From Thermococcus sibiricus MM 739 (GTDB lineage Archaea; Methanobacteriota_B; Thermococci; Thermococcales; Thermococcaceae): 64,000 bases of DNA. Shown piece after piece: positions 9,638 to 18,974 of this stretch (position 1 is its first letter; each line of letters begins with the position of its first letter). Location of the stretch: assembly GCF_000022545.1 (NCBI RefSeq), contig NC_012883.1:620001-684000 (forward strand). The letters run 5' to 3'. The notes beneath the pieces were generated by a model. It worked only from the letters and a program-made list of their open reading frames with translations. It was not told the origin of the DNA and did no database searches. The position numbers and the translations under genes were made by a program.

Positions 9638-10435
9638 ATGGCCTTTGAATGGATTATTTATATAGTAATTTTGGTTTTTGTGCTGGGGTTTTTGGCATCG
9701 GCCATAAAGATAGTGAAGGAATATGAAAGAGCAGTAATCTTTAGACTTGGTAGGGTTGTGGGAGCAAGAGGTCCTGGATTGTTCTTCATAATCCCTATTT
9801 TCGAAAAGGCAATAATAGTTGATCTAAGAACCCAAGTTTTGGATGTTCCAGTGCAGGAAACAATTACAAAGGACAACGTACCTGTAAGAGTCAACGCTGT
9901 TGTTTACTTTAGGGTTGTGGATCCAGTAAAAGCGGTGACTCAAGTCAAGAACTTTATCATGGCAACTTCTCAGATATCACAGACGACTTTGAGAAGCGTT
10001 ATAGGTCAGGCACATTTGGATGAACTCCTTAGTGAAAGAGAAAAACTTAATCGAGAGTTGCAGAGGATAATAGACGAAGCAACGGATCCTTGGGGAATAA
10101 AAGTTACAGCAGTGGAGATTAAGGACGTTGAATTGCCCGCTGGAATGCAAAGGGCAATGGCAAGACAAGCAGAAGCAGAGAGAGAAAGGAGAGCTAGAAT
10201 TACACTTTCGGAGGCAGAAAGACAGGCCGCTGAGAAACTTAGAGAGGCCGCTGAGATTATATCTGAACACCCAATGGCATTACAGCTTAGAACTCTCCAA
10301 ACAATAAGTGATGTGGCAGGAGATAAGAGCAATGTCATAGTCCTGACACTTCCAATGGAAATGCTAAAATTGTTCAGAAGTTTGTCTGAAACTGCTGTGG
10401 CCTTTAAAAAGAAGGTAGAAGAGGAAGAGAAGTAA
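9638..10435 (+). CDS. Stomatin/prohibitin-family membrane protein (PH1511-like)
   Basis: The 265-residue protein has one N-terminal membrane anchor (about residues 4-24), then an SPFH/band-7 domain ([13 protein letters not shown]), a long charged coiled coil with E-R-E-R-R-A-R-I, and a hydrophobic C-terminal region (V-I-V-L-T-L-P-M-E) that is the known target of the partner protease. I start at ATG 9638 because GAGGTGA is six bases upstream and the GTG at 9629 lies inside it. It is co-transcribed with nfeD. Stomatins form oligomeric membrane scaffolds. Confidence 0.94.
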   Translation: MAFEWIIYIVILVFVLGFLASAIKIVKEYERAVIFRLGRVVGARGPGLFFIIPIFEKAIIVDLRTQVLDVPVQETITKDNVPVRVNAVVYFRVVDPVKAVTQVKNFIMATSQISQTTLRSVIGQAHLDELLSEREKLNRELQRIIDEATDPWGIKVTAVEIKDVELPAGMQRAMARQAEAERERRARITLSEAERQAAEKLREAAEIISEHPMALQLRTLQTISDVAGDKSNVIVLTLPMEMLKLFRSLSETAVAFKKKVEEEEK

Positions 10436-10639
10436 TTTAGCCTTTTATTTTTTGAGTTCTCTTTTTGATATTTTTCTTTGTTAACTCTTGCTATCCATAT
10501 TGGGAGTTCAATTTCTTAAAGCGGTTGGGATCACACAAATATTGAGTTAAATATAAAAGACTAGACATCGAAGATATAACAGTTGCGTTACTTATAGCTT
10601 TCAGACATTGTTGTCAAAAATTCAAATGGAGGGACAGAA

Positions 10640-11422
10640 GTGGGGAGATCTATTGTTTTTGCTTCTGGAAAAGGGGGTACTGGGAAAACAACAGCAATAG
10701 CTAATGTGGGTGTTGCTTTAGCACAATTTGGGAAAGAAGTTATAGTTATAGATGCAGATATTACAATGGCAAATTTGAGTTTAATTTTAGGAATGGAAGA
10801 TATCCCAATAACGTTACATGATGTACTTTCAGGAGAAGCAGAACTTAGTGATGCAATATATGAGGGACCGGCAGGTGTTAAAGTAATACCCGGTGGGTTG
10901 AGCTTAGAAAAAATTAAAAAAGCAAAAAACCCTGAACGTTTGAAAGAGCTTATGAGAGAAATATCTTCATTGGCAGATTTTATTTTGATTGATGCTCCAG
11001 CAGGACTTGAAATGACTTCTATAACTGCATTACTTATAGGAAAAGAGCTTATTCTCGTTACCAATCCTGAGATATCCGCTATAACTGATTCTCTAAAAAC
11101 AAAACTTGTTGCAGAAAAGCTTGGTACTCTTCCTTTGGGAGCTGTATTAAACAGAGTAACTAATGAAAAAACGGAATTGTCTAAGGAAGATATTGAAACG
11201 ATTTTGGATGTTCCAGTGTTAATGATAATTCCAGAGGACCCAGAGGTAAAAAGGGCGAGTGCGTATGGTATTCCCCTTGTTATCAAAAATCCTACTTCTC
11301 CAGCAGCTATAGCATACAAACAACTTGCTGCTAAACTCGCTGGGATTAGGTATACCCCACCACAGCCTGAGAGTCCAATCAAAAGAGTGTTTAAAGCCTT
11401 ATTTGGAGGGAGCAGAAGATGA
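10640..11422 (+). CDS. minD: MinD/ParA-family P-loop ATPase (septum-site type)
   Basis: The 260-residue ATPase has the deviant Walker A K-G-G-T-G-K-T-T at residues 11-18, the switch motif V-I-D-A-D-I-T-M-A-N and an I-D-A-P-A-G-L motif. It lacks ferredoxin clusters, unlike the two MinD-like proteins at 20-21 kb. The start is GTG at 10640 with GGAGGG six bases upstream; a TATA-like element (ATATAAAA) sits near 10551. A small membrane protein gene overlaps its stop codon. The family positions cell-division or other polar complexes; archaeal MinD homologues have varied roles (one, MinD4, positions motility and chemotaxis structures in haloarchaea). Confidence 0.85.
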   Translation: MGRSIVFASGKGGTGKTTAIANVGVALAQFGKEVIVIDADITMANLSLILGMEDIPITLHDVLSGEAELSDAIYEGPAGVKVIPGGLSLEKIKKAKNPERLKELMREISSLADFILIDAPAGLEMTSITALLIGKELILVTNPEISAITDSLKTKLVAEKLGTLPLGAVLNRVTNEKTELSKEDIETILDVPVLMIIPEDPEVKRASAYGIPLVIKNPTSPAAIAYKQLAAKLAGIRYTPPQPESPIKRVFKALFGGSRR

Positions 11423-11664
11423 GTCTTTTCACAACGATCCTTGTAATATTCCTTTTGTTCATGAATATCTTTCTAATAATACTATATCTATCCGAAAAGA
11501 GGTCCTCACGCTATGTAGCATACGATGAAGAAAGCAGAAGTACCCTCAAAAGGAGGGTGACCCACTTAAAAGAGGAGCTGGAGTCTGAGCTTGTAGATTT
11601 TGACATCGAAGAATGGGAAAAAGCTCTTGAAGAGTCCCTTGAAGAAGAGATAAAAAATCTTTAA
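11419..11664 (+). CDS. Small single-pass membrane protein downstream of minD
   Basis: The 81-residue product has one strong transmembrane helix at residues 4-24 and then a soluble, very acidic helical tail (E-E-L-E-S-E-L, E-E-W-E-K-A-L-E-E-S-L-E-E-E). Its ATG overlaps the minD stop in an ATGA arrangement, indicating translational coupling. I do not know a named family. The pairing suggests a membrane partner or anchor for the MinD ATPase, which is inference from position only. Confidence 0.7.
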   Translation: MSLFTTILVIFLLFMNIFLIILYLSEKRSSRYVAYDEESRSTLKRRVTHLKEELESELVDFDIEEWEKALEESLEEEIKNL

Positions 11665-11751
11665 ACTCTTTTATTTATATTTCATGGTTTGGGAAAAGCT
11701 TAAGTATTTTTATAACATATTGCATTTTCCCCCAATTAAGAGGTGAAAAAT

Positions 11752-13263
11752 ATGAAGGCAAAAGTGAGAATACTTGATATTGAAACTGGCAGGTTCTTAG
11801 CTTTTATTAGCGAGGAGGATGCAAAAAATGCAAAACTTCATCCTGGAGACTTGGTTAAGATAGAAACAGCTAAGAGAACCATATATGGTGATGTTGTTAT
11901 AAGCAAAACGATTAATCCGGGAGAAATTGGGGTTACAAAGGATATTTTGAGGTCTTATACTTTTTCTGAAGGAGAAGTAGTAAACTTGGTTCCTAGTGAA
12001 ACTCCTGAGAGTGTTCGTTATATTAGGAGAAAAATGAATGGTCAAAAACTAAAAAAAGTTGAGATAGAAGCAATAGTAAAGGATATTGTAAATAGAAAGC
12101 TTAGAGACATCGAGATAAGTTCTTTTGTAACTTCACTTGAGATAAACGGTCTTGATATGGATGAAATAGCATGGTTGACCACTGCTATGGCAGAAACAGG
12201 TGATATGCTGGATATTGACAGGAAGCCCATTATGGATGTTCATAGTATCGGAGGCGTACCTGGAAATAAAACTAATATTCTTGTGGTTCCCATTGTGGCT
12301 GCTGCAGGGTTAACAATTCCAAAAACCTCCTCTAGGGCAATAACAAGCGCAGCTGGAACGGCCGATGTAGTGGAGGTCTTGGCCCCAGTAACACATTCTT
12401 TGGATGAAATCAAGAGAATTGTGGAGAAAATTGGGGCCTGTTTAGTGTGGGGAGGAGCTCTTAATTTAGCTCCTGCTGATGATTTGACAATAAAGGCCGA
12501 AAGAGCATTGAGCATTGATCCAAGAGGTCTTATGCTTGCAAGTATAATGTCAAAGAAGTACGCAATGGGCTCACAATATGTATTGATTGACATTCCAACT
12601 GGAGAGGGGGTTAAAGTTGAGAAAGTAGAAGATGCTAGGTCTTTGGCAAAAGATTTCATAGAATTAGGAAAACGACTTGGCCAGTATGTGGAGACTGCAA
12701 TAACATATGGTGGGCAACCGATTGGGCATACTGTGGGACCAGCTTTAGAAGCTAAGGAGGCTCTAGAGACGATAATTGAGGGTAAAGGACCAGGAAGTCT
12801 TGTAGAAAAAGCGACCGGGTTAGCAGGAATATTGCTCGAGATGGGAGGTGTGGCTCCAGCAGGAATGGGCAAAAAAATGGCTAAAGAGATTCTAGAAAGT
12901 GGCAAGGCTTATGAAAAGCTTAAAGAGATAATAGAGGAGCAGGGTGGGGACCCTAATATAAAGCCAGAAGATATTCCTATAGGAGATAAAACCTACACAT
13001 TTGTGGCCCAAACTTCAGGATATATAACTAGAATTGACAATAAGGCTATAACGGCAATAGCTAGAGCCGCCGGGGCCCCTGAGGATAAGGGGGCAGGAAT
13101 AATGTTACATGTAAAGGTAGGAGAAAAAGTAAAAGAGAGAGATCCACTGTTCACGGTACATGCAGAAAGTGGAACCCGACTGGATCAAGCTATAATACAA
13201 GCAAGAAGGATGGAACCGATAAGAATAGAAGGAATGGTATTACAGAGAATTGGAAACATCTAA
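11752..13263 (+). CDS. deoA: AMP phosphorylase
   Basis: The 503-residue protein matches the archaeal member of the thymidine phosphorylase family, including the N-terminal extension of about 80 residues and the glycine-rich phosphate-binding stretch [11 protein letters not shown]. The enzyme converts AMP and phosphate to adenine and ribose-1,5-bisphosphate, the first step of the archaeal pathway that feeds R15P isomerase and type III RuBisCO. The ATG at 11752 follows GAGGTG; the GTG at 11743 is part of that signal. The gene has its own promoter (TTTTTATA near 11708) and ends overlapping a convergent hypothetical gene. Confidence 0.93.
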   Translation: MKAKVRILDIETGRFLAFISEEDAKNAKLHPGDLVKIETAKRTIYGDVVISKTINPGEIGVTKDILRSYTFSEGEVVNLVPSETPESVRYIRRKMNGQKLKKVEIEAIVKDIVNRKLRDIEISSFVTSLEINGLDMDEIAWLTTAMAETGDMLDIDRKPIMDVHSIGGVPGNKTNILVVPIVAAAGLTIPKTSSRAITSAAGTADVVEVLAPVTHSLDEIKRIVEKIGACLVWGGALNLAPADDLTIKAERALSIDPRGLMLASIMSKKYAMGSQYVLIDIPTGEGVKVEKVEDARSLAKDFIELGKRLGQYVETAITYGGQPIGHTVGPALEAKEALETIIEGKGPGSLVEKATGLAGILLEMGGVAPAGMGKKMAKEILESGKAYEKLKEIIEEQGGDPNIKPEDIPIGDKTYTFVAQTSGYITRIDNKAITAIARAAGAPEDKGAGIMLHVKVGEKVKERDPLFTVHAESGTRLDQAIIQARRMEPIRIEGMVLQRIGNI

Positions 13264-13634
13264 CGTTTCCTATGTCTCTCATACCAACCCCATTCTTTCT
13301 TGCTTCCAAAACTCCTTACTCCTTCTTTGGTAAGTTTTATACGGAGTTCTTTGGCGAGTTCATGGGGGATCTCACCATGATCTTCCATCCAATTGATAAT
13401 CTCTAGGGCTTCTTCATCAGTCTCACATCTTCTTATGAAATCTATTACAGTGGGATTGTAACCTGAAAAGTCCATAACTTCTTCCTCTTCTTCTTTATTT
13501 TTATATCCTTCAATAACAACTTCAGGTCCTTTTTCTAACTCTTTTGTAAGATTGGGGTATTTCTCTTCAAATTCTCTCTTGTCATATTCTTGCCAAGGAA
13601 ATTCATCAATCGGACGTTTTTTCTTTTTGTCCAT
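13260..13634 (-). CDS. Conserved acidic protein, DUF2095-like
   Basis: The 124-residue protein is rich in Glu and Lys, with an N-terminal [15 protein letters not shown] motif and a helical C-terminal half containing [12 protein letters not shown] tentatively place it in the uncharacterised euryarchaeal DUF2095 family. The ATG at 13634 follows GAGAGGTG; the GTG three codons earlier lies within that signal. It converges with AMP phosphorylase, sharing the last bases. No function is known. Confidence 0.65.
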   Translation of the reverse strand: MDKKKKRPIDEFPWQEYDKREFEEKYPNLTKELEKGPEVVIEGYKNKEEEEEVMDFSGYNPTVIDFIRRCETDEEALEIINWMEDHGEIPHELAKELRIKLTKEGVRSFGSKKEWGWYERHRKR

Positions 13635-13736
13635 ATTAAGCACCTCTCTTCGGATTTTTCTCTGAAAAGTTGTTTATATACTTTATCTTTTGCTCTTTAC
13701 AAAGCGCTTATATAGTTGAGATTCTATTTTCTAACC

Positions 13737-14201
13737 ATGAAGGGGGCGTATTTCTTGGTAGTCTTCTTGGAAAAGGATCAGGAGATAAAGACTAAAGCAA
13801 AGAAGTTCGTCTTGAAAAGAGGATATTATGTCTATGTAGGATCTGCCATGAATTCTCTTGAAGGGAGAATTTTGAGACATTTCAGACAAAAGAAAAGATT
13901 TCACTGGCATATAGATTATCTCCTCGATAAGGCTCGGATTATTGAGGCATACTTAATTCCAAGTAATGTAAAACTCGAAGAGGATCTTTCTATGACATTG
14001 GATTCTCAAGCAGTCGGAGTTGATGGTTTTGGAGCAAGTGATGTTTCTACAAAAACAAATTTATATTACTTTGGAAATAATCCGCCTGGTGAGATATTGT
14101 ATACCCTCTTAAACTCAATGGGGCTTAAATGGAAAAGGATTAAAAACCCCCAAGAGATTATGGAGTGGAGGGAAAATGATGTTGAAAATTGGAAAAGTTG
14201 A
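13737..14201 (+). CDS. GIY-YIG-like DUF123 nuclease-fold protein
   Basis: I start at the ATG at 13737 (154 residues): M-K-G-A-Y-F-L-V-V-F-L then G-Y-Y-V-Y-V-G-S-A, which is the GIY-YIG core in its DUF123 form, with R-I-L-R-H-F-R and H-W-H-I-D-Y-L-L following. A TATA-like CTTATATA about 28 bases upstream and no ribosome binding site suggest a leaderless message. The family is a compact nuclease-fold domain of unknown physiological role, also found fused to endonuclease III. Its end overlaps the next gene, so the two form an operon. Confidence 0.85.
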   Translation: MKGAYFLVVFLEKDQEIKTKAKKFVLKRGYYVYVGSAMNSLEGRILRHFRQKKRFHWHIDYLLDKARIIEAYLIPSNVKLEEDLSMTLDSQAVGVDGFGASDVSTKTNLYYFGNNPPGEILYTLLNSMGLKWKRIKNPQEIMEWRENDVENWKS

Positions 14202-14946
14202 ATCATACATACATGAGAAGCTCAAAGAAGAAAAACTTCATTTCGTACTTCTCGATCCAGAGGACGTTTCACCTAGATTAGCTTCAAAACTTGCCAAAAT
14301 AAGTGAGGAAGTAGGTGTTGATGCTATAATGGTGGGTGGGTCTACAGGTGCCGAAGGAGAAGTTCTTGATGGGGTTGTTAAGGCTATAAAAGAAAATTCA
14401 AGTTTGCCGGTGATACTCTTTCCAGGTTCTCATGGAGGCCTGAGCAAGTATGCTGATGCGGTATTTTTTATGAGTCTCCTAAACTCTCGTAATCCATTTT
14501 TTATCGCTGGTGCTCAAGCTCTTGGAGCCTTTAGGGTAAAACATTATGGAATTGAACCCATACCGATGGCATATCTTGTAGTTGAACCTGGGGAAACTGC
14601 TGGATGGGTAAGTGATGCAAACCTAATTCCAAGACACAAACCGAAGATAGCTGCTGCTTATGCTTTAGCTGGTCAGTATATGGGAATGAGGTTAGTTTAT
14701 CTAGAAGCAGGAAGTGGAGCACCAGAGCACATCCCTAATGAGATGATTAAAGTTGTTAAAAGCGCTATTGATGTTCCGCTCATAGTGGGAGGAGGAATAA
14801 GAACATATGAAGATGCAAAAGAGGTTGTTCAAAGTGGGGCGGACATAATAGTGACTGGTACAGCAATAGAAAAGGCTGGTTCATTAGAAGAATCAAAGAA
14901 GCGCTTGGAAAGCATAATAAATGGAGTTAAAGAAGTTAGCCCTTGA
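14179..14946 (+). CDS. Geranylgeranylglyceryl phosphate synthase
   Basis: The 255-residue TIM-barrel protein has the GGGPS signatures: L-D-P-E-D-V near the N-terminus, M-V-G-G-S-T-G, L-F-P-G-S, Y-L-E-A-G-S-G-A and I-V-G-G-G-I-R. It joins sn-glycerol-1-phosphate to geranylgeranyl diphosphate, the first ether bond of archaeal membrane lipids. GGAGGG precedes two tandem ATG codons; I use the second, but 14176 is equally possible. It overlaps the DUF123 gene by 23 bases. Its product is the substrate of the UbiA-family enzyme encoded at 35.6 kb. Confidence 0.95.
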   Translation: MLKIGKVESYIHEKLKEEKLHFVLLDPEDVSPRLASKLAKISEEVGVDAIMVGGSTGAEGEVLDGVVKAIKENSSLPVILFPGSHGGLSKYADAVFFMSLLNSRNPFFIAGAQALGAFRVKHYGIEPIPMAYLVVEPGETAGWVSDANLIPRHKPKIAAAYALAGQYMGMRLVYLEAGSGAPEHIPNEMIKVVKSAIDVPLIVGGGIRTYEDAKEVVQSGADIIVTGTAIEKAGSLEESKKRLESIINGVKEVSP

Positions 14947-15015
14947 TGCTACTTTGTTTTTTCATTTGTCGTCTATAGGCCCTAAAAGGTCATTTACTAA
15001 TTCTGAAAGGCCTTT

Positions 15016-15111
15016 CTAGAATCCTTGAAGAAACCATAGAATAAATATAATCACAATAATCCAGACTAAAATTCCTAGGATTATTTTTAGAAGCTCAATT
15101 ATTGCACCCAT
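15016..15111 (-). CDS. 31-residue hydrophobic membrane miniprotein
   Basis: A short frame reads from ATG 15111 to TAG 15016 and encodes 31 residues, of which about 24 are a single hydrophobic helix with a few Gly and Trp residues, ending in L-Q-G-F. GGGAG lies five bases upstream of the ATG, a good thermococcal ribosome binding site. It is too short for normal gene finders. The helix composition and the start signal argue for a real small membrane protein, but I know no family for it. It lies alone between GGGPS and the M55 peptidase. Confidence 0.5.
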   Translation of the reverse strand: MGAIIELLKIILGILVWIIVIIFILWFLQGF

Positions 15112-15228
15112 TAGTTCTCCCTTATTTAAATGAGTACATTCAAGGTATTTATTATTTTTGAGTGGTTGCTTTTTTCATTCAAAAAAGCTATTTAAACATT
15201 GAGATCAAATTTTTAACTGGTGATTTCA

Positions 15229-16071
15229 ATGCGCGCCTTTATTTCTGTGGATTTGGAAGGTATGCCGTTTGTGGTGAGTTTGGAACATTTGGTTGAAAAA
15301 GGGACTCTCTACAAGGAGGCTAGGAAGATAGCAACCGAAATAACCTTAACTGTCGTAGAGGCATTACACAATGCAGGATTTGGTGAGATCGTAATAGCAG
15401 ATAGCCACGGCCCGATGGTTAACCTTCTTCCAGAAAAACTTCCAGAGTATACTTATCTTGTTAGAGGGTATCCACGGCCAATGGCAATGGTCGTTGGAGC
15501 TGAGAAATGTGACGTTGCTCTGTTTTTGGGATACCACGCAAAAGCTGGGACTCCATACGCCATTTTCGATCACACTTACAGCGGTGCAAACGTTGGCAAG
15601 CTTGAGTTAAATGGAATCGAGGTCAGCGAGTTTCTCTTGAACGGTTATGCAGTGGGTCATTATGACATCCCGGTTATTTTAGTGGGTGGGGATAAAAAAC
15701 TGCTTGAAGAGGATGTGAAAAGGTTTACTCCTTGGGCAGAGAGAGTAACATTTAAGAAAGCATTCTCTCGGTATTCTGCTATAAGTCCAAGCTTAAGGAG
15801 AACGAAGAAGGATCTCGAAAATGCAGTTTTCAAGGCCGTTGAAAGGTACAAAAATGGGGGAACAAAACCTTTAAAGCTTGAATATCCGGTAAAAGTGAGG
15901 CTCACCTACAACAACAGTGGCATGGCCGATGTTGGAGAACTCCTTCCAGATGCAAGGAGAATAGATGGAAAAACGATAGAATTTGAAGCGAAAGATATAA
16001 TAGAGGCATACAAGGCATTTCAACTTCTTGTATTTGCTGCCACAGGGGTTACTTCAATACTCAGGCGTTAA
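15229..16071 (+). CDS. M55-family D-aminopeptidase (DppA-like)
   Basis: The 280-residue protein starts with I-S-V-D-L-E-G-M, giving metal ligands Asp8 and Glu10, followed by A-D-S-H-G with His60 and G-Y-H-A-K-A-G with His103. These match the zinc ligands of Bacillus DppA (Asp8, Glu10, His60, His104). The family forms decameric D-amino-acid or other aminopeptidases. GGTGAT lies before the ATG at 15229. The gene has a TATA-like TTTAAACA upstream near 15190 and converges with the small gene at 16068. Confidence 0.9.
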   Translation: MRAFISVDLEGMPFVVSLEHLVEKGTLYKEARKIATEITLTVVEALHNAGFGEIVIADSHGPMVNLLPEKLPEYTYLVRGYPRPMAMVVGAEKCDVALFLGYHAKAGTPYAIFDHTYSGANVGKLELNGIEVSEFLLNGYAVGHYDIPVILVGGDKKLLEEDVKRFTPWAERVTFKKAFSRYSAISPSLRRTKKDLENAVFKAVERYKNGGTKPLKLEYPVKVRLTYNNSGMADVGELLPDARRIDGKTIEFEAKDIIEAYKAFQLLVFAATGVTSILRR

Positions 16072-16307
16072 GCTTCGCTAAGGATTTTAAATGTTACTTT
16101 TTCGTCTTTTACTATTCTTTTGAGTTTTGTGAGAAGTTTTTGCACATTTTCCTCAACGACTTCCATTCTTATTTCACTAATTCCTTGGTTGGTGGGGGGT
16201 AGAAAATGGATGTCCTTAATTTTCCCTCTAACCTCATTCAGAATTTTCTTTAATATTTTTCCTCTTTTTTCATATGGCATTTTAATGTTGATTTCAACAA
16301 TTTTCAT
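16068..16307 (-). CDS. Small hypothetical alpha/beta protein
   Basis: The 79-residue protein starts at ATG 16307 after GGTGAAA. It begins with a beta strand (M-K-I-V-E-I-N-I-K-M-P), then alternating helix and strand elements, a layout like a ferredoxin-fold or ACT-type domain (beta-alpha-beta-beta-alpha-beta). I do not recognise a named family and see no catalytic motif. It overlaps the end of the M55 peptidase gene by four bases on the opposite strand. Confidence 0.65.
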   Translation of the reverse strand: MKIVEINIKMPYEKRGKILKKILNEVRGKIKDIHFLPPTNQGISEIRMEVVEENVQKLLTKLKRIVKDEKVTFKILSEA

Positions 16308-16437
16308 AGTTTTCACCATCTTATTTTAGAAAACAAGCCCTATATAACCTTTTTCATGAACAGAAGTAATCCTTTGAATGAGCTTTTATTCCTCACAGTT
16401 ATAGAAAAATTTTTGGTTTTCTGTCATAATGACTAAT

Positions 16438-16504
16438 GCCCAAGGAAACCGGGGGAGATGAGCTGGAGGCGAGCTGTGAATCTCCTTCGCTCCCTTGGGC
16501 TACA
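16438..16504 (+). ncRNA. Single-hairpin H/ACA guide RNA with kink-turn
   Basis: The segment folds into an 8-bp lower stem (GCCCAAGG at 16438-16445 with CCTTGGGC at 16493-16500), an internal pocket (16446-16453 and 16486-16492), an upper stem (GGAGAT 16454-16459 with ATCTCC 16480-16485), and then a kink-turn: GA at 16460-16461 opposite TGT-GA at 16475-16479, with a GCT/AGC stem and 7-base loop beyond it. An ACA box follows at 16502-16504, one base after the lower stem and 16 bases after the upper stem. These are the defining spacings of archaeal H/ACA pseudouridylation guides, which bind L7Ae at the kink-turn and Cbf5-Nop10-Gar1. Confidence 0.85.
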
Positions 16505-16559
16505 TTAATCTATTGGTAAATACAAGCATATTTAGTTTACAGATCTTTTTTATTTTTTG

Positions 16560-18878
16560 CTATTTTTCTTCTTCGTAGGGTGAGGTGATAACTCTTCGTA
16601 TTTCTTTTGCTATTTTCTCTCCTATTCCTTCCACCTGTATCAATTCGCTCTCTTTTGCAGTAAATACTCGTTCAACATTTCCAAAATGTTTTAGGAGTCT
16701 TCTTGCAAGGACTGCAGAAACATTGGGTAAACCCTCCACTATCAAACGCTGCCTATCTGCTAGAGTTAGTGCCTTTTTCTCACTCCTAACGGCTACTTCT
16801 TTCTTTCTCTCCTCCTGTTCGCGTTTGGCTATTAGGTATATATAATTTGCAACTTCGGCAGCATCTTTGGCGAATAAAACTGGAATGTCCCAATCCACAC
16901 TTAAAGCGGTCAAAGCCCCTCTAATTGCGTTGGGGTGGATATTTCTGATTCCATAAAGCTCTCCTTCAATAATGATTATTGGCTTCAAATATGCTTCTTT
17001 CAGGCGTCTCGCCTGGTCAAAGAGCCTTCCATCTATTATGGACTGGATGAAGTCGTTTGCTGCTTTTCTCTCTACGACAACATCCTCGCTCACTATGTAA
17101 TCTCCAATGTCGAGAGTTTTAACTTCTAAATGTGCTCCAAGTTCTTTCAGGATTTTGGGGACTTGGCTTTTGAGCTCACGCGAGTCAACATAAATTACAA
17201 TCCCATGAGGCCTTCTCACAAAAATTGGTTTTATGGGGAGCTTTTCATAAACTTCCTCTTTTGGAACTTCAACTTTCTCTTCAATTTTTTCTTTAATCTC
17301 TTTGATTTTTCCTTTCTCTTTCTCCTTTGACTTTACAAAACCGAGAAGAGAAGCTTGTTTTTCTTTTTTAACCATATCCTCCACCTTCTCTAAAATGGAA
17401 ATCATTTGTTTTTCCTTATGGCGGGAACTCCAGTAGTAAATCTCATCACGCGTACCCTTGGCCATTAGAATGACAACTCTACCAGGTTTGTGTCTTCCTG
17501 TTCTCCCTTTTCTTTGGATGCTTCTTATGGCAGATGGTACAGGCTCATAAAAGATTACCAAGTCTACCTCGGGAACATCAAGGCCTTCTTCACCTACGCT
17601 AGTTGCTACCAAAACATTAAATTCTCCTTGGGAAAATAGGTTTAAAACCTGTTTTTGCTTTTTCTGGCTTAGGCCTTTATCGTTTTCTTTGCTTGCCTGA
17701 CCAACAAATCTCACGGCCTTTATGTGATCTTCTAGGAGTTCTTTCACTATTTTCTTTGCAGTTTCCCTATAATTGGTAAAAACTATTATTTTTGAAGAGG
17801 GTTTCTTTTTTAACTGGGATCTTATAAGCTCTTTTAGCTTATCGAGCTTTGGGTGATCAAGACCAAGTTCTTTTGCCTGAACTAGAAGTGCTACTGCCTT
17901 TTTCATTCTTGGGTCTTGAATGAGTTCCTTTGTAGATTTCGCTCTTCCTTTCTTCGATTCTTCATAAAGTTTTTTCAAATAAGCTCTTAGTGCTGAAAGT
18001 CCTTGGGTTTCTAGGAGTTCTATTGCATGGTGAAGCTTTAATGCTTTTGCTTGGTAGAGCATGAGTTTTCCGATTTCGTAGTTCCCTTTGGCCATTTCAG
18101 CGTTTATCACTTGTCCTACTTTTAGGACATCTTTTTTTGGGATATCTGGAGAGGAGTCATCTATTAGTCCTGCCTCAGCAAGAGGCTTTAAAGAATCTCT
18201 AAGCATTTTACGTAAAAGCTTTCTAATCTCTTTATAGATTTCAGGAAGTTCAACTTTAATCCACTCAAACCTTATTCCCTGGACATAGGGCCGTACATCG
18301 GGAGAATTTTCATTTCTGACCTCAATGTGCTCAATGAAGAGATTTTTAACAATAGATCTTATTTTAGCCTCGTCACTTCCAGGAGAAGCAGTTAAGCCAA
18401 GGATAACTGGGTGTTTTGCCTGTCTCATATACTCTTTGGCAATGTAAACATATCCATAGTTCCCGACTGCCCTGTGGGCCTCATCGAATACTAATAAAAC
18501 AACGTCTTCTAAGGTTATTCTGCCCACCACAAGGTCATTTTCTATTGTTTGGGGCGTTGCAGTTATTACAACGCTCTTTCTCCAAATTTCAGCCCTTTTT
18601 TCGGGTGGGATCTCACCAGTTAGTGTATTTATTCTCTCATCCGGGATGTTAAAAAGCTTCAAAAAACTCTCTCTATGTTGGAGCGCTAGGGGCTTTGTAG
18701 GAGCAAGCATCAATACTTTTCCGCCATATTTTGAGAGTCGATAATCTGCTATTAACTGGGCTATTAAAGTCTTTCCTAACCCTGTTGGTAGAACAACTAG
18801 GCTGTTTTTGTCTTTGCACTTTGCGTAGATTACCTCTTGATAAACTCTTGGTTGGATAAGGTCCTTTCGCAAATACAT
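16560..18878 (-). CDS. hef: Hef helicase-nuclease (XPF/FANCM family)
   Basis: The 772-residue protein has an N-terminal SF2 helicase (Walker A L-P-T-G-L-G-K-T at 30-37, motif II V-F-D-E-A-H-R near 135, motif VI Q-R-K-G-R-T-G-R), a charged linker, and an XPF nuclease domain with the V-E-R-K-A-A-N-D-F signature, then a tandem helix-hairpin-helix region. Hef processes stalled forks and branched DNA in Euryarchaeota and is the archaeal relative of FANCM. The whole active set is present and there is no intein. TTTATAAA lies about 25 bases before the ATG, so the message may be leaderless. H/ACA RNA lies just beyond its end. Confidence 0.95.
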   Translation of the reverse strand: MYLRKDLIQPRVYQEVIYAKCKDKNSLVVLPTGLGKTLIAQLIADYRLSKYGGKVLMLAPTKPLALQHRESFLKLFNIPDERINTLTGEIPPEKRAEIWRKSVVITATPQTIENDLVVGRITLEDVVLLVFDEAHRAVGNYGYVYIAKEYMRQAKHPVILGLTASPGSDEAKIRSIVKNLFIEHIEVRNENSPDVRPYVQGIRFEWIKVELPEIYKEIRKLLRKMLRDSLKPLAEAGLIDDSSPDIPKKDVLKVGQVINAEMAKGNYEIGKLMLYQAKALKLHHAIELLETQGLSALRAYLKKLYEESKKGRAKSTKELIQDPRMKKAVALLVQAKELGLDHPKLDKLKELIRSQLKKKPSSKIIVFTNYRETAKKIVKELLEDHIKAVRFVGQASKENDKGLSQKKQKQVLNLFSQGEFNVLVATSVGEEGLDVPEVDLVIFYEPVPSAIRSIQRKGRTGRHKPGRVVILMAKGTRDEIYYWSSRHKEKQMISILEKVEDMVKKEKQASLLGFVKSKEKEKGKIKEIKEKIEEKVEVPKEEVYEKLPIKPIFVRRPHGIVIYVDSRELKSQVPKILKELGAHLEVKTLDIGDYIVSEDVVVERKAANDFIQSIIDGRLFDQARRLKEAYLKPIIIIEGELYGIRNIHPNAIRGALTALSVDWDIPVLFAKDAAEVANYIYLIAKREQEERKKEVAVRSEKKALTLADRQRLIVEGLPNVSAVLARRLLKHFGNVERVFTAKESELIQVEGIGEKIAKEIRRVITSPYEEEK

Positions 18879-18974
18879 TGGGATATATTTAGATGATGAG
18901 GTTTATAAATCTAATAGAAGACACACATCGAAACTCCTATAAACTTCTTTAACAAAGGTCATTTAGGTGTTAAA

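Noticed and set aside
10588-11382. A 264-codon open frame antisense to minD
   Set aside because: It is a shadow of the minD frame: Ser/Ile/Leu-rich with no start signal, while minD has clear motifs.
12240-12905. A 221-codon open frame antisense to AMP phosphorylase
   Set aside because: It follows from codon bias of the real gene and shows no known motif.
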